64,000 bases of DNA from Archilochus colubris (Eukaryota > Chordata > Aves > Apodiformes > Trochilidae): positions 68,605,709 to 68,669,708 of the forward strand of contig CM041084.1 of assembly GCA_023079485.1 (NCBI GenBank), given 5' to 3'. A model generated the notes under the pieces. That model was not told the origin of the DNA. It searched no databases and saw nothing but the letters and a program-made list of their open reading frames with translations. Position numbers and translations under genes: made by a program. Shown piece after piece: positions 13,990 through 24,884 of the stretch. Numbering within the stretch: the first letter of the stretch is position 1; each line of letters opens with the position of its first letter.

Positions 13990-14112
13990 GCAGGAGGAGG
14001 CCTCCTGCCAGCAGAGAGCTACCCAGCGGCACGCAGCCGCCCGCCGCTCCCCGCTCCGGGGCCGCATCGGCGCAGTCAGGCGGCCGCCTGCTGCCTCCCA
14101 CCGCGCAGAGAT
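13990..14112. promoter_or_regulatory. CpG-rich mini-island inside the last GMDS intron
   Basis: Seen: in AT-rich surroundings, 14027-14105 contains 14 CpG dinucleotides in 79 nt, a NotI-type GCGGCCGC core, a 14-nt perfect palindrome CAGGCGGCCGCCTG (14077-14090) and a 12-nt palindrome AGGAGGCCTCCT just upstream (about 13995-14006). It is shorter than the usual 200-nt CpG-island criterion. Such CpG retention normally implies an unmethylated germline state, as at promoters, or recent arrival. No TATA box, initiator or downstream splice structure could be established. It could be a promoter of an unannotated non-coding RNA, an alternative GMDS or antisense start, a GC-rich binding-site cluster, or a fragment of foreign or retroposed sequence. 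Confidence 0.5.
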
Positions 14113-14192
14113 CAACACCAGGACAAGGAAGGAGGAGAGAGGAACAGGACAGCACTTAGTTGTGTCGCAAATTCAGGTGTGGAAGGAAAAGG

Positions 14193-14390
14193 CAAAAAAA
14201 CAACCAACCAATCAACCAAAAAAACCCCAAAAAACCGCCACAAAAAAAGAGAGAGAGAAAGAGAAAAAAATTAAAAAGGAAATGAAGGAAAAGAAGGGAA
14301 AAAAAAGGAAGGAAAAAGTAAAAAAAAAAAAAAAAAAAAAGTAAAAGAAAAAAAATTAAAAAGGGAAAATTAAAAAAGAAAAAATTACCA
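14193..14390 (+). repeat. A-rich/purine-rich low-complexity tract
   Basis: Begins with AAC/CCAA-type units (CAACCAACCAATCAACC), passes through GAGAGAGAAAGAG and AAAGGAA units, and includes a 21-nt pure A run (14320-14340) followed by AAAATTAAAAA units. It directly follows the CpG mini-island after an 80-nt gap. The stop-free Lys/Glu-rich frame through it is an artefact of composition. Confidence 0.9.
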
Positions 14391-17300
14391 CAATAAGAAC
14401 AGGAATCTTAAGAGTCCCTTTTAAAGAAAAATCCTATTCAAATAAACAGTGAGCCACCTAGCAGAGGTTTGCATAAGTAAGAATAGCTCTAGTTAATCTC
14501 AGGGTCCCATTTCTGGTCACACTGAAGCTAATGAGCATATTTTCAATAAGAGTAGTAACAACCATGTCAGTAGTATTCCCAGAAATCCTTACTTTTCTAA
14601 AGCCATCATTATTTCTTTTTCTGTCCTCTGTCTCTTGGCATAATTTTCCAGTATGATGACTACGCTGTTACTGATCAGAATTGAATTACAAAAAAAAAAA
14701 GAAAAGCCACGTGTGCTTTATTACCTTTAGATGTTAAATGAAGAGAAGTTACATGATACTGCACTCTCAAAGCAATTTGACAGAAACAAAACTCAAAGTT
14801 TTGCTACATTTGCTGTAGCAATGTATGGCATCATATATACCTATTATTACTGCATAGTTTCATGGCCAAAAAGTAACCTGAGGAGAATTCATACCATATC
14901 CTTCATATGAAATATGAACACAAGTCCAGGTAATATCCACCCTTCCACTCCATGAAGAATAGAAATTCTGGGATTCCCAGAGGCTCTTGAGGTTTGTTAG
15001 TGAGCCAAGAGCACAGAGCAAATGGCATTCCCAGGAAACACCCAAACACAGGACAGAAACTCTGGCCTGACACCATTCCCTCCCAGTTACAGCTATATAG
15101 CAGTGCCGTGACTGTGGCTGAGGTATGCCATACACCAACCTTTGATGGTAACACAGAAAGACAGAGCATTGGGCAGGCCTGTCACAAGAATGAAAGAAAG
15201 GATTTTATAAGTTAGGAGAGGATAGGAAAGGGAGCCTTCTGAGCAAAACAGATCAGGGTCAACCTGCTGCTATCCAACGAAAACACAGCCAGATCCTTGA
15301 TCGACACTATGATACCACGTTGCCATTGTCCATTGTTACAACATTATCACTATGCTAAAACATAATGTAAGGGCATGAACAACAAAATGCACCTGATCGG
15401 CCTCACCTGAATGTGAATTATGGCACTTATATTATTTTTTTTATCTGTAGTGCTCATATTCTGAGTCCATTGGGTGCTGAGTGTGTCAAGTATGAACTAC
15501 ATTTATTATAGTTCAACAAAAACATCAACAGTCCAACACAGATGTTCTTTTATGTACCTTTCCACAACCTATGACATATATGTCAAACAGGTTATTTTAC
15601 AGACCTCTGTTATTTGGCTTATTTTAATTCTTGCTCCACAACCTACTCGTAACTTCATCACGGACTTTCCCAATTTAACGAAGGGAAAACTGCAAGAGCT
15701 GATCTTCCATGTTTTGAACAAGAGATGCTCCTGTTTAACTCAGGATTCCTCAAGAGCAGCCAGCACAGCTTCTCCAGAGACCTGCTGCACCTACAGGCAA
15801 GGTGGACATCTTACTGGAAACAAAGATGGTGGTGTCTTTGCCTTCAAAGAACTGAATCCAAGGATGAATTGTAACACCATTAGCACCCAAGTGTCAAGAC
15901 TACTGTTTTTCTTTCAGATGACATAAACGAAACAAGTTGATATATAGATTTTTTTTTTTACTTTACAGATCTGTAAGGGCATGATGCCAAATGATGGATT
16001 TAAAGTAGTTCATGGATTGCCATACATTAAGCTGAGCAGTGGTTCCTAATAGTGGATACACATCAGCAGCTAACTGAAACACATTTACTGAAACCACTTT
16101 CACACTCTAAAAAGTAATTTGAAGGGAAACATGGTTGATGCTGTTGCAATTAAGTTCCTTTTTAACATTCTTAAAATATACTAGTAGGTAATCGAGTTAC
16201 TTAACTGGTACCACCAGTTCAAGCTACCACCTAGTTTGTGGTTTCTTTTGCATATCCCACATCCCTCCAAAGCTTTTAACCTTTTACTAGTTATTATTTT
16301 AGAGGAATGTGATACATAAATTTAAAAATGTCTGACACAGTGTTCAACACTTCTAATGATCTATTACCTTCATATTATTGAAGTCCCTGAGGAACTTTGG
16401 CAGATGTCAATCACTGAACTATCATTACTATGTTTTAGCTTTAGTCTGGAGTGCCTAAGAGCTTTGTGCTTCTTAATTCATATTCTAACACACTTAGAGG
16501 AAAAAAAAAAAGGAGGGGGGGACAGGAATGGGCGGAAATAGATCACCTTAACTGGCCTACAATTTGTCCTATTTGGGGAGGAGATTTTGGTTTTCCAAAT
16601 TAGATTATTTGTTCTTGTTTTAGCTGCCTTATAAACGTATATCCCTGAAAATTCTAATTATATCTTGGTAATTTACTTAATATACATCTGGATTATGTTA
16701 TGAGAAAAATAACATACCGTAGTATCACAAAGGACTTCAAAACCAATAATCGTTGATCCCAGTGCTTCCGATATATGAAAAGAAGTGCAAGGTTGCACAA
16801 ATACATTATTACTTGTAACTCTGTCTTGCAGTCCCACTGCATTATTAGTATTTCAGTTTCTGATTACAGAGGCATAACATTATAAATTAACAGTATGGCT
16901 TTATGATTACCTCCCTATTTGGGTACTTTGTTCCCTCTGTGGAAGACAAGAGTCAGACAGTTGTAGGCAATAATACCTCAAGTAGTGATTCAGGATGTCT
17001 GTTTTCCAATGTCCTAAGTTCAACCAGGCCAGTGTGGGTGTGGATGAGCCCAGTTGCACCCCTGTGGGCTGGAACATGTCCAATTTGCAATGAAACTGCA
17101 TCTTAAGATAGGTAAGTGCTTAAAACACAAGTGCCCTCCCCTATGCTCCATGGAGTATACACACTATGGGCATGTACTGACCATCTTGAAACCAGCACAC
17201 AGAAGTTGCTGTGGCAACAAGAGAAGATACTCATATTTGAGCAACCACTGAGCAGTTACAACATATAACAAAAGACATGGGAGAGCTGGGTTCCATTCCC

Positions 17301-20300
17301 TTAACTCCTCTGGAAACCTTGCAGTAGGAAACATCTTTTCACATCTAACTTAATCCATTTCTGCTGCAATTTAGGCTGTTATTTTTTGTCCCGTTCAGTC
17401 AATTAAGAGAATAGCCAGATCTCTCCCCTTTATAACATTCTTCTACCTATTGAAAGCCTAAGCACTAAGGCTGCTGCACTAAGCAAAGCTGTAACCCCAT
17501 GCTTGCTTAAAACTTGTGGTTTCTAAAATTTCAGTTGTTTTTGTTGCTTTTACCTGCATCCCTCTGCAATATGGTGCACAAAAGCAGACACCATCCTGTA
17601 CCTTGCCAGCAATGAATAGAAGGATCATTACATGTTTTAGACAGAATTTTTTTGTTCATCAGTTTCTGCGGGATATCTGCTTTTCCACAATAGTGTGACA
17701 ACACTGACAAGTTCTGGATGGCAATCCCCTATGATCTCTCTAATCTCTTTTCTGGAAAATGGCTTTTTAGCTCTTGTTTTTCACCCTATACTGGCAGATT
17801 TGACAGCTCCTAAAGTACAGTACTCCACATGCATTCGCATTGAATCATGCCTTATTCATGTCACACCATTTCTCAAGGACTCAAGATCACTTTGAACTCT
17901 GAGCCTTTTCTCCCAGTTTAGTATGAGGTGGCTTTCTGAACTTGAACGTTAAGCTAATCCCATCTAACACTCTTCAGATTCAACAAATATGTTACCTATT
18001 CCATCACACTCTGAAAATACTGAAGAGATTATTATAAAACCCCATTTGAAACTTGTTCATAGGTTGAAACTCTATACAAAGGCAGAGTATTGCTTAAATA
18101 TTTCTTTGTATAGATCCACTTTGAGATAATAATAGAACTTCTTCAGTAAATCCCCTTCCAACCTACACCCTCCCCTAATCACAAATGAGTCAGGATGCCA
18201 CTTAGTCAACCAACAAATAGATTCTGGCAAAAAGAGACGGATTTATTTTATCTGGATGGAGAACATTCCTATACAGGGTAAAAAGCTAAGTCAACAAAAT
18301 AGTACAAAAGCCCAGCTCTTGCCCACAACTATGCTTTATATGCAAACAATTGACAGCAGGGTGTGATTTTTGGGAACGGCCCACTGGATTTGGCTCCCAG
18401 CCGAGCCCATGGAGGGACAAACACCATTCATGCACCCCATCTTCCATTGTGTACAAACAGGCAATGCTTCACAGACCCTCCCTTGACACCATCACTTCCT
18501 TTCAAACAACTGTCTCACTTTGCTCTCATGACAGGTACACCATGGAGACTTGAGACACATCCACTCCAAAGCCAAAAAAAAAAAGTCATGTGTTGAGTGT
18601 TGAAGATCTCTTCCCATGCCCCTTGAAGATAATGACAAGGGTTCCCACTCACCTTGTAGAGAAGTTCAGAGAGCCCTGTAAAGCTAGCTTTCATTTTTAA
18701 ATTGCAATCCAAATGGAAAGAACAAGGCTGGTAGTACATTAAAGACCAGCTCAAACTCCACCTGCAGCAACTGATAAGGATGTGCTGTAAGGGAAACACC
18801 AAAATCCAAGCACAAGCTACACCCCAGCAGCAAACTGTATAAGTTATGAGGAACCTTGAGGGTCTTCTGGTTTCCAGTATTTTTTATAATGACTAAACTA
18901 ACTGGAAATTAAAGATGATGGAGACCTGTTATTTGAATTGCTGAAAATTGTAGAAAAGAAAGAAAAAGAATGGGTTGGATTTTTGTTTTTCCTTATCAAT
19001 CTGAGGCAATTTTATAAGGGTGCTTCCAACAACTTTTCAAGCCTTTTTTTGATGGGGGTTTAAAATACTGCCTTTGCCTTTTCAAACCAATCAGAAAGTA
19101 TTACAGGGTTAGATTACTGGGACTTGAGGCCTATCTGGGGCCATAGGGAACTTACTCATACAAAGTGCCATTTTACCATAAAAGAAAATAATTTACATTG
19201 GATTACAGCACTTCCTGTTTGTCCCTTCACATGTCACAATACGTTTGACTACTTTCATATTGCAAGTTCTTTAGGCTGAAGACATTCTTTACTTTTGCTT
19301 TGTGTGGTGCCAAATACATTGCCGGTACTTAAAATAAATAGCAGTAATACAGGCCCATTATCATGCAATTTAAACCCTTGCAATCTATACTTGATCCAGA
19401 ATAGCCAGTATTTTTTCTGACACTATCTGTGCTATCTGGGGAGGGACTGTGCTAATACCTTCCATGTGTGTTAAAAGAGCCTTTGCTAAGAAGGTTTTCA
19501 TGCTGGCTTTGAATCTGATTTCACATGCCCCATTTCACACTGATGCAACTATTTTGTTCAGTACAGTTGCACCTCATACAGGGCCTTCTCCCAGTGACCC
19601 TCCATAAGCCAGAGGGGAAATGTGAAACATTGCTTCTTGGGACAATGTGAGCAAACCTTATATGACTTTATTTTGATTTTTTATTTTTTAAATAATAGAT
19701 GCAGTTTTGTGATTATTTCCAAACGTTGGCTTCCTTTTTCCCCTGAGGCCTGAAGAAATTTGCCATTTTGTTTTATTCCCCTCCCACCCAGTGGATTGGC
19801 AATTTAAGGAAATTTTGCCTTTGTGGTATTAATTTAAACAGCTGGAAATAGGTTTGTGGATTGTGGCAGAGCACAAACATGTTTGCAAGAAAACAGGCTT
19901 TACAGTGCTTTGGGTGCCCTGCAGCCACAGGCTACCAAGACAGGAAATCACAGCATTAGGCTGATGATCAAGCTACAGACAGCAGCATCTATATGCCACA
20001 GGACTCCCACTATTCTAAGTGAAAGGCAGAAGCAATGAAAAGAGATTAAAATACAAAAATCTGATAAGCCAGAAGAAATTTGTCTCGTACCTTTCTGTCT
20101 ATATGCACATATAGAGATGTACGTGTACCCTCTTTCTACAGGTAAATAAATAGGGATAATATAAATACAAACAGATTTCTGTCTTCTTGGTTCAAAAACC
20201 CACATTCTGAACTGATTCATATTACCTTGTGGTGTGACAACATATTATTTAATAGCAGTATAAAGTGGTACATGCTCTGAAGGGGCTATGCTTACAAGAA

Positions 20301-20550
20301 AAGCTGCTTTTGGAGTCAGTTGCACGCATTACATCACTCGTGGCCACATGTGAAAGTTATTTGTGTATGTACTCTGAAACAAAATAAGGGGGGTAGACAA
20401 AGAGATATTCCTCCCACACCCTGCATGCCAGAATCTCGTTTCCTATCCTCAGCTGGTGCTCAAGAGTCTGACTCCAGCAATAACAGTCTCCCACTGAGAT
20501 TAAAGCATTGGCAAACACAGCTTATCTTGGTTAATGTATACTTAAGTTTT

Positions 20551-20672
20551 GTGTGTATTATACATACATGTATTTACATATATAGGCGCACACACATATG
20601 TATATATTTATATCTCTCTCCCTCTACTGATACACATACTGTGTTTATACACATTTATAAATATGATATGTA
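20551..20672. repeat. AT/CA-rich low-complexity stretch
   Basis: Interrupted TACATA, ATATGTA, CACACA and TCTCTCTCCCTCT units (for example CGCACACACATATGTATATA). It looks like a decayed compound microsatellite rather than a functional element. Confidence 0.75.
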
Positions 20673-22070
20673 AGAAATCTTCTGCAGGGAGGATATAGTC
20701 CCTGGGTGGGAAAACACCAGTAAATTTGAGCCCAAGCAGATATGAAATTTAACTTCAGCAGCCTCTCACCAGCTCCCAACAACTCAGTGAATACAACTGC
20801 TCTCAGAAATCTTTGGCTGCCCCCCACAAGGAACTCTGCTCCTGCTCCAGAGCTGTGGCTCCCACCTGGCCGGTCCAAGCCACTCTTGCCAGTGCTGTTC
20901 ATTCCTCCACCTCATATGAACCGTATTGAAACTGTCATAAAGCCTGAAAAGCTCAGAGAACTATGGCAACCAAAGCAACAGACTACATTTTTTTTGTGCG
21001 ACTATCAAGCAACCATGCTTGAAGTGTGCAGGACAGGCTCTGGAGATATTGCTTAGTGACTTGTTTGTTCAGCATTTCTTGAGGAATTGCAACATCTATC
21101 AAATTTCCCCCTGGGGACAGTCATACTGGTAAATGTGGTTCACTTGATGATTGTCTTTAAGTTTAAATTAGTCTGGGCAGATATATTTAGCAAATGAAAA
21201 GACAGGAGAAAGTGATCCAAATTTTGTGGACAAACACAAAACAAATACTTTTGTGGACTGTGATCAGTAGAAGATTTAGTGGGGCATGATTAGCTGCTAC
21301 TTGCTTCAGAGTAAAGAGATAATGTTGCTCCTGAAAAAAAAAGCAAACAAACAAAACACCTCTGCTAGCAAGTGATAACTCATTAGGAATAAAAAAATAC
21401 AAGCAAATATGCCTATGCATGTATAGGTGTTAGCACTGAAAAGTTTTTACTTCAGATTTGTGTGACATCTGTTGATTACCAGAGCAAATTAACTTCCCCT
21501 GAAAACTGAATGGATCTGTACAACGCATTTACGCTGGTGTTTAGAAGATAAAAGTAAACCAGGAACCTTCATACAAGGGAAATGCTAAAACTGCCAATTC
21601 TTACTCTTGCATCATTTTTGGCACAGAAAAAGGGAAGGATGGAATGTCTGTAAATAAAAGCTGTTATTTTAAATCTACTAAAAAACCTCAGGTATAAATA
21701 CATACCAGTGAGTCAGAAAAGTGAGATGTAAGTAGGTGGAGTTTGATCATGCTCTATTTTTGGGGGATATAAATTAGATGGAAACAGGGAATGTAATGCT
21801 TTTGAGTGTCTCAAATTCCATAACCAAGTCACAGACCTGTAAAGAAGGAAGCCAAAGAACCCATGCTAACAGATCTGCTGGAAACAGCATATAGCAAGAG
21901 TACTGCGATGAGTCCCAGCAGAGAAACCTTTCTTCCACCCACTGTCTGCATCTATTTTCTTCCACCTTACCGTAGGACAGATTTTCTCCATTAGTCTGCC
22001 AAGGTGAACAATTTGGACAAAACTTGTCTGCTCATAATTTTTTAGTCTGTTTTTGTTACCATCTAAAGCC

Positions 22071-22094
22071 AGCCACAGTGCCAGCTACAGTGCC
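22071..22094 (+). repeat. 12-nt tandem duplication, one mismatch
   Basis: AGCCACAGTGCC is followed directly by AGCTACAGTGCC. Short slippage duplication in unique intronic sequence. Confidence 0.85.
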
Positions 22095-24551
22095 AGTCAG
22101 CCATTACTTTAGTTGGAAGTCTCCAGTTCTAACCAACCTTTCTCCTTACAAGTCCTACAACTCCTCCATCCTTTGGGATGTCCACCACCTACTTCAGATT
22201 CAGCTCTCATGTAAAGAAGTACTGCCAGGTTAGCCTATGAAGACATCCCTTTACGTAACTTTTCACAGGGTTTCTTCAAGGTTCTGATTCTTCAAGCGAT
22301 AAAGTGAAGCTGCTAAGGAGAAAAGCCATGTTGTACTGTAAATCCCATTAAAGATATGGGAAAGATGAATGTCTTACTTATGTGAGAGCTGAACAGCAAG
22401 CATGGCACCCAGAAGCAGGCAGATTTGGTTGCACCTTTTGAAGGGTAAAGGTGTATTAAACACCCTACAGTCTGCCCCAGTCAGCCCTGAATTTATCAGT
22501 ATATTGCAATTCAAGTAAAAGCCTTAGCTTTCGTTCGTGAGATTTGTCCTGATCCTTGAGTGGCACTTTACTCCAGGCTGAAATGCAGAGGAATACCCCT
22601 CAACTACCATATTTTTACATTGATGACTTGGACTAAACTAATTTATTTCATTCTGAAAATGGGAAATGTGAGACTATTAGCATATTTAAGGAAATAATTG
22701 GATAAAACCAGTAAGATCCAGCAGGCATGGGAATTGTCTATCCTTTAAATAAATCTCAGTGTCAAAAGTGGAATGTGTGAAAGGCATTTAATGCTGCTCC
22801 TTCAATGTAGTCTAGCCTTATGAAAGGCAACTTCCAATTTTACAATGGGCTTTATGCCACCAGAGATATGAAAGAAGGGAGTGGGAGTGAGAAATACAGC
22901 TTAGCTAACTAATGAGTTGGGGCTATCCGCTGTTTTTGGCTGCAGAACTGTTGCTTAGTTGAATAGAAGTTATTCTCCTGGCAGGGCAGAGATGAACACC
23001 TCATGAAATGAATTAGTGACATTCCTATGGTTTGATTTCTCATGATCTGCAAAATTTAAAAACTGATCCTAATTCCCAGATCTTAGGTTTTGTGCCAGAT
23101 CCACCAGACAGGAAAATACTAATATGCTGGGATTTTTCAAGGAATTTTCTGTATTTAAGGATGCTGCAAATATGTTCCTCCAGAATCAAATAATAGCTCT
23201 ACTACTCTTCTTGCCCTCAAACCCATGTTTAACTTCTGCAAGTCTCCAGTGCCTGTACCACTGATTCTCCAATGGCTTTTGAAGGACAGGAGTGGAGCTA
23301 AAGCTATTCCAGTATTTTTCATTAACCCACTCATGGGAAAACTCTATTCTTTTCTGCTTTTTCCTCTCTTAAGAACAACAACTACCTTCACTTTCTGCTA
23401 GTTCTTGGTGCTCAATCCAGCATCAGAAAAACATTGTCTCTGAAAAACAGGAGCACTGCAACTCCATTGTGACTCCAAGTGAGTCCTGCTTGTGACTGTG
23501 TAATTGCTTTGATTGCCTCTTCCTTGGGATTGCCTCATCCCAGGGAGAAATCAGAACATGCAGAGGGAGAGTGAAGCTCACACACATCTCTACAGGCCAG
23601 GGCTTCAAGACAAGTAGTACCTGCAGGACATGAAGGACAACTTGGATGTGATGCAATGTACTGAATAAATGGGGGAGAGACTGAGTTCCCATTCCCATGC
23701 TCAGACCCTGCTTCGGAAAGCGTGAAAAGTAAATGGCTGTCTCTGCAGCTGTGGCAATCTCTATCATCCCAAATACACTTGTTTGATTCTCTTTCATCAT
23801 AGAAAACAGGAAAAAAGTTGCAGCAAATATGGAATATATTGATTCCTAAACTCTCGCACGGAAAGCACATCCAATACAACCAAGTGACACTTGCAACCAG
23901 GTGACATCTGTGCAACTGGGAGGAGGCATAAACTGTTTAATTAAAAGATTCATGAAGCTTGCTCAGTTTATTATGTTATTTTCCAGGAAGAGAACCTCTG
24001 GATGGGCCGTGTCAACAAAACTATCACAAATCCGTATTTCTGCCCTTAAAATAGCACTGAAAAAAAAGTCAGAGAAAGTACAGCAACTAATATCAGATAA
24101 CTAATCCTCAGATCACTTCAAAACTTGATTGGATCTTGCTTGCATACAGTAATAGTTAAATGGTGCTGTCCATATAATATTAGTAACTGGTATAGAGTGG
24201 TAGCTGGGTTGACTTTTGAGTCAAACATTCCCATTTGAAAACAATACAAAAAACTAACTAAAGGTTAATCCTGATAAAAACATTTTGGTTCCTCAAGGCA
24301 GACATGATGTTATAAATGTAAAATTTCCAAGTTCTGTGGGGTGTGGGGGATTCCTTAAAACTGACACATCCCTTCCCTTGGGTATTGTCAAATCTCAAAC
24401 TAAACTGGGAAGCCAACACTACTACACTAGACAGACTCAAAGAGAGAAGACCCTTCTGGAAGCCTCTATGTTAAGCTCTGCCAAGAAAGTGTGTTTTCTG
24501 GAAAAGAAATGTCACTTTCTGATCACTTTGTCCCAGAACAGTAAACAAAAA

Positions 24552-24884
24552 GGTAGGAAGGCAGGAAGGCAGGAAACAAGGAAGGAAAGCAGGAAGGCAG
24601 GAAGGCAGGAAACAAGGAAGGAAGGAAACAAGGAAACAGACAAGGAAACAAGGAAACAAGGAAACAAGGAAGGAAACAAGGAAGGAAACAAGGAAGGAAA
24701 CAAGGAAACAAGGAAGGAAGGAAACAAGGAAGGAAGGAAACAAGGAAACAAGGAAGGAAACAAGGAAGGAAACAAGGAAACAAGGAAACAAGGAAACAAG
24801 GAAACAAGGAAGGAAGGAAGGAAGGAAGGAAGGAAGGAAAGAAGGAAGGAAGGAAGAAAGAAAGAAAGAAAGGAAGAAAGGAAG
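24552..24884 (+). repeat. Polypurine satellite of GGAA, GGCA and GGAAACAA units
   Basis: About 330 nt of almost pure purine on the plus strand. Three zones are visible: GGAAGGCA-type units (about 24553-24625), alternating GGAA and GGAAACAA/GGAAAC units (about 24626-24808), then pure GGAA changing to GAAA/GAAG (about 24809-24884). The ordered drift of unit type suggests growth by replication slippage from successive variants. The tract is stop-free in several frames on both strands, giving artificial frames rich in Lys/Glu/Gly/Asn or Phe/Leu/Pro/Ser. These are not genes. It lies in the last GMDS intron, so the pre-mRNA carries the CU-rich complement. Length is likely polymorphic and assembly-sensitive. 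Confidence 0.95.

Noticed and set aside
13831..14344. Overlapping 119- and 147-codon plus-strand frames through the CpG block and the A-rich tract
   Set aside because: The coding appearance comes from GC-rich and then AAA/GAA composition. There is no recognisable domain and the C-terminal part is low-complexity Lys/Glu.
15474..15926. 150-codon plus-strand open frame
   Set aside because: Longest ordinary-looking frame besides CR1 and the repeats, but it has no family motif and no splice context. Frames of this length are expected by chance on 64 kb.
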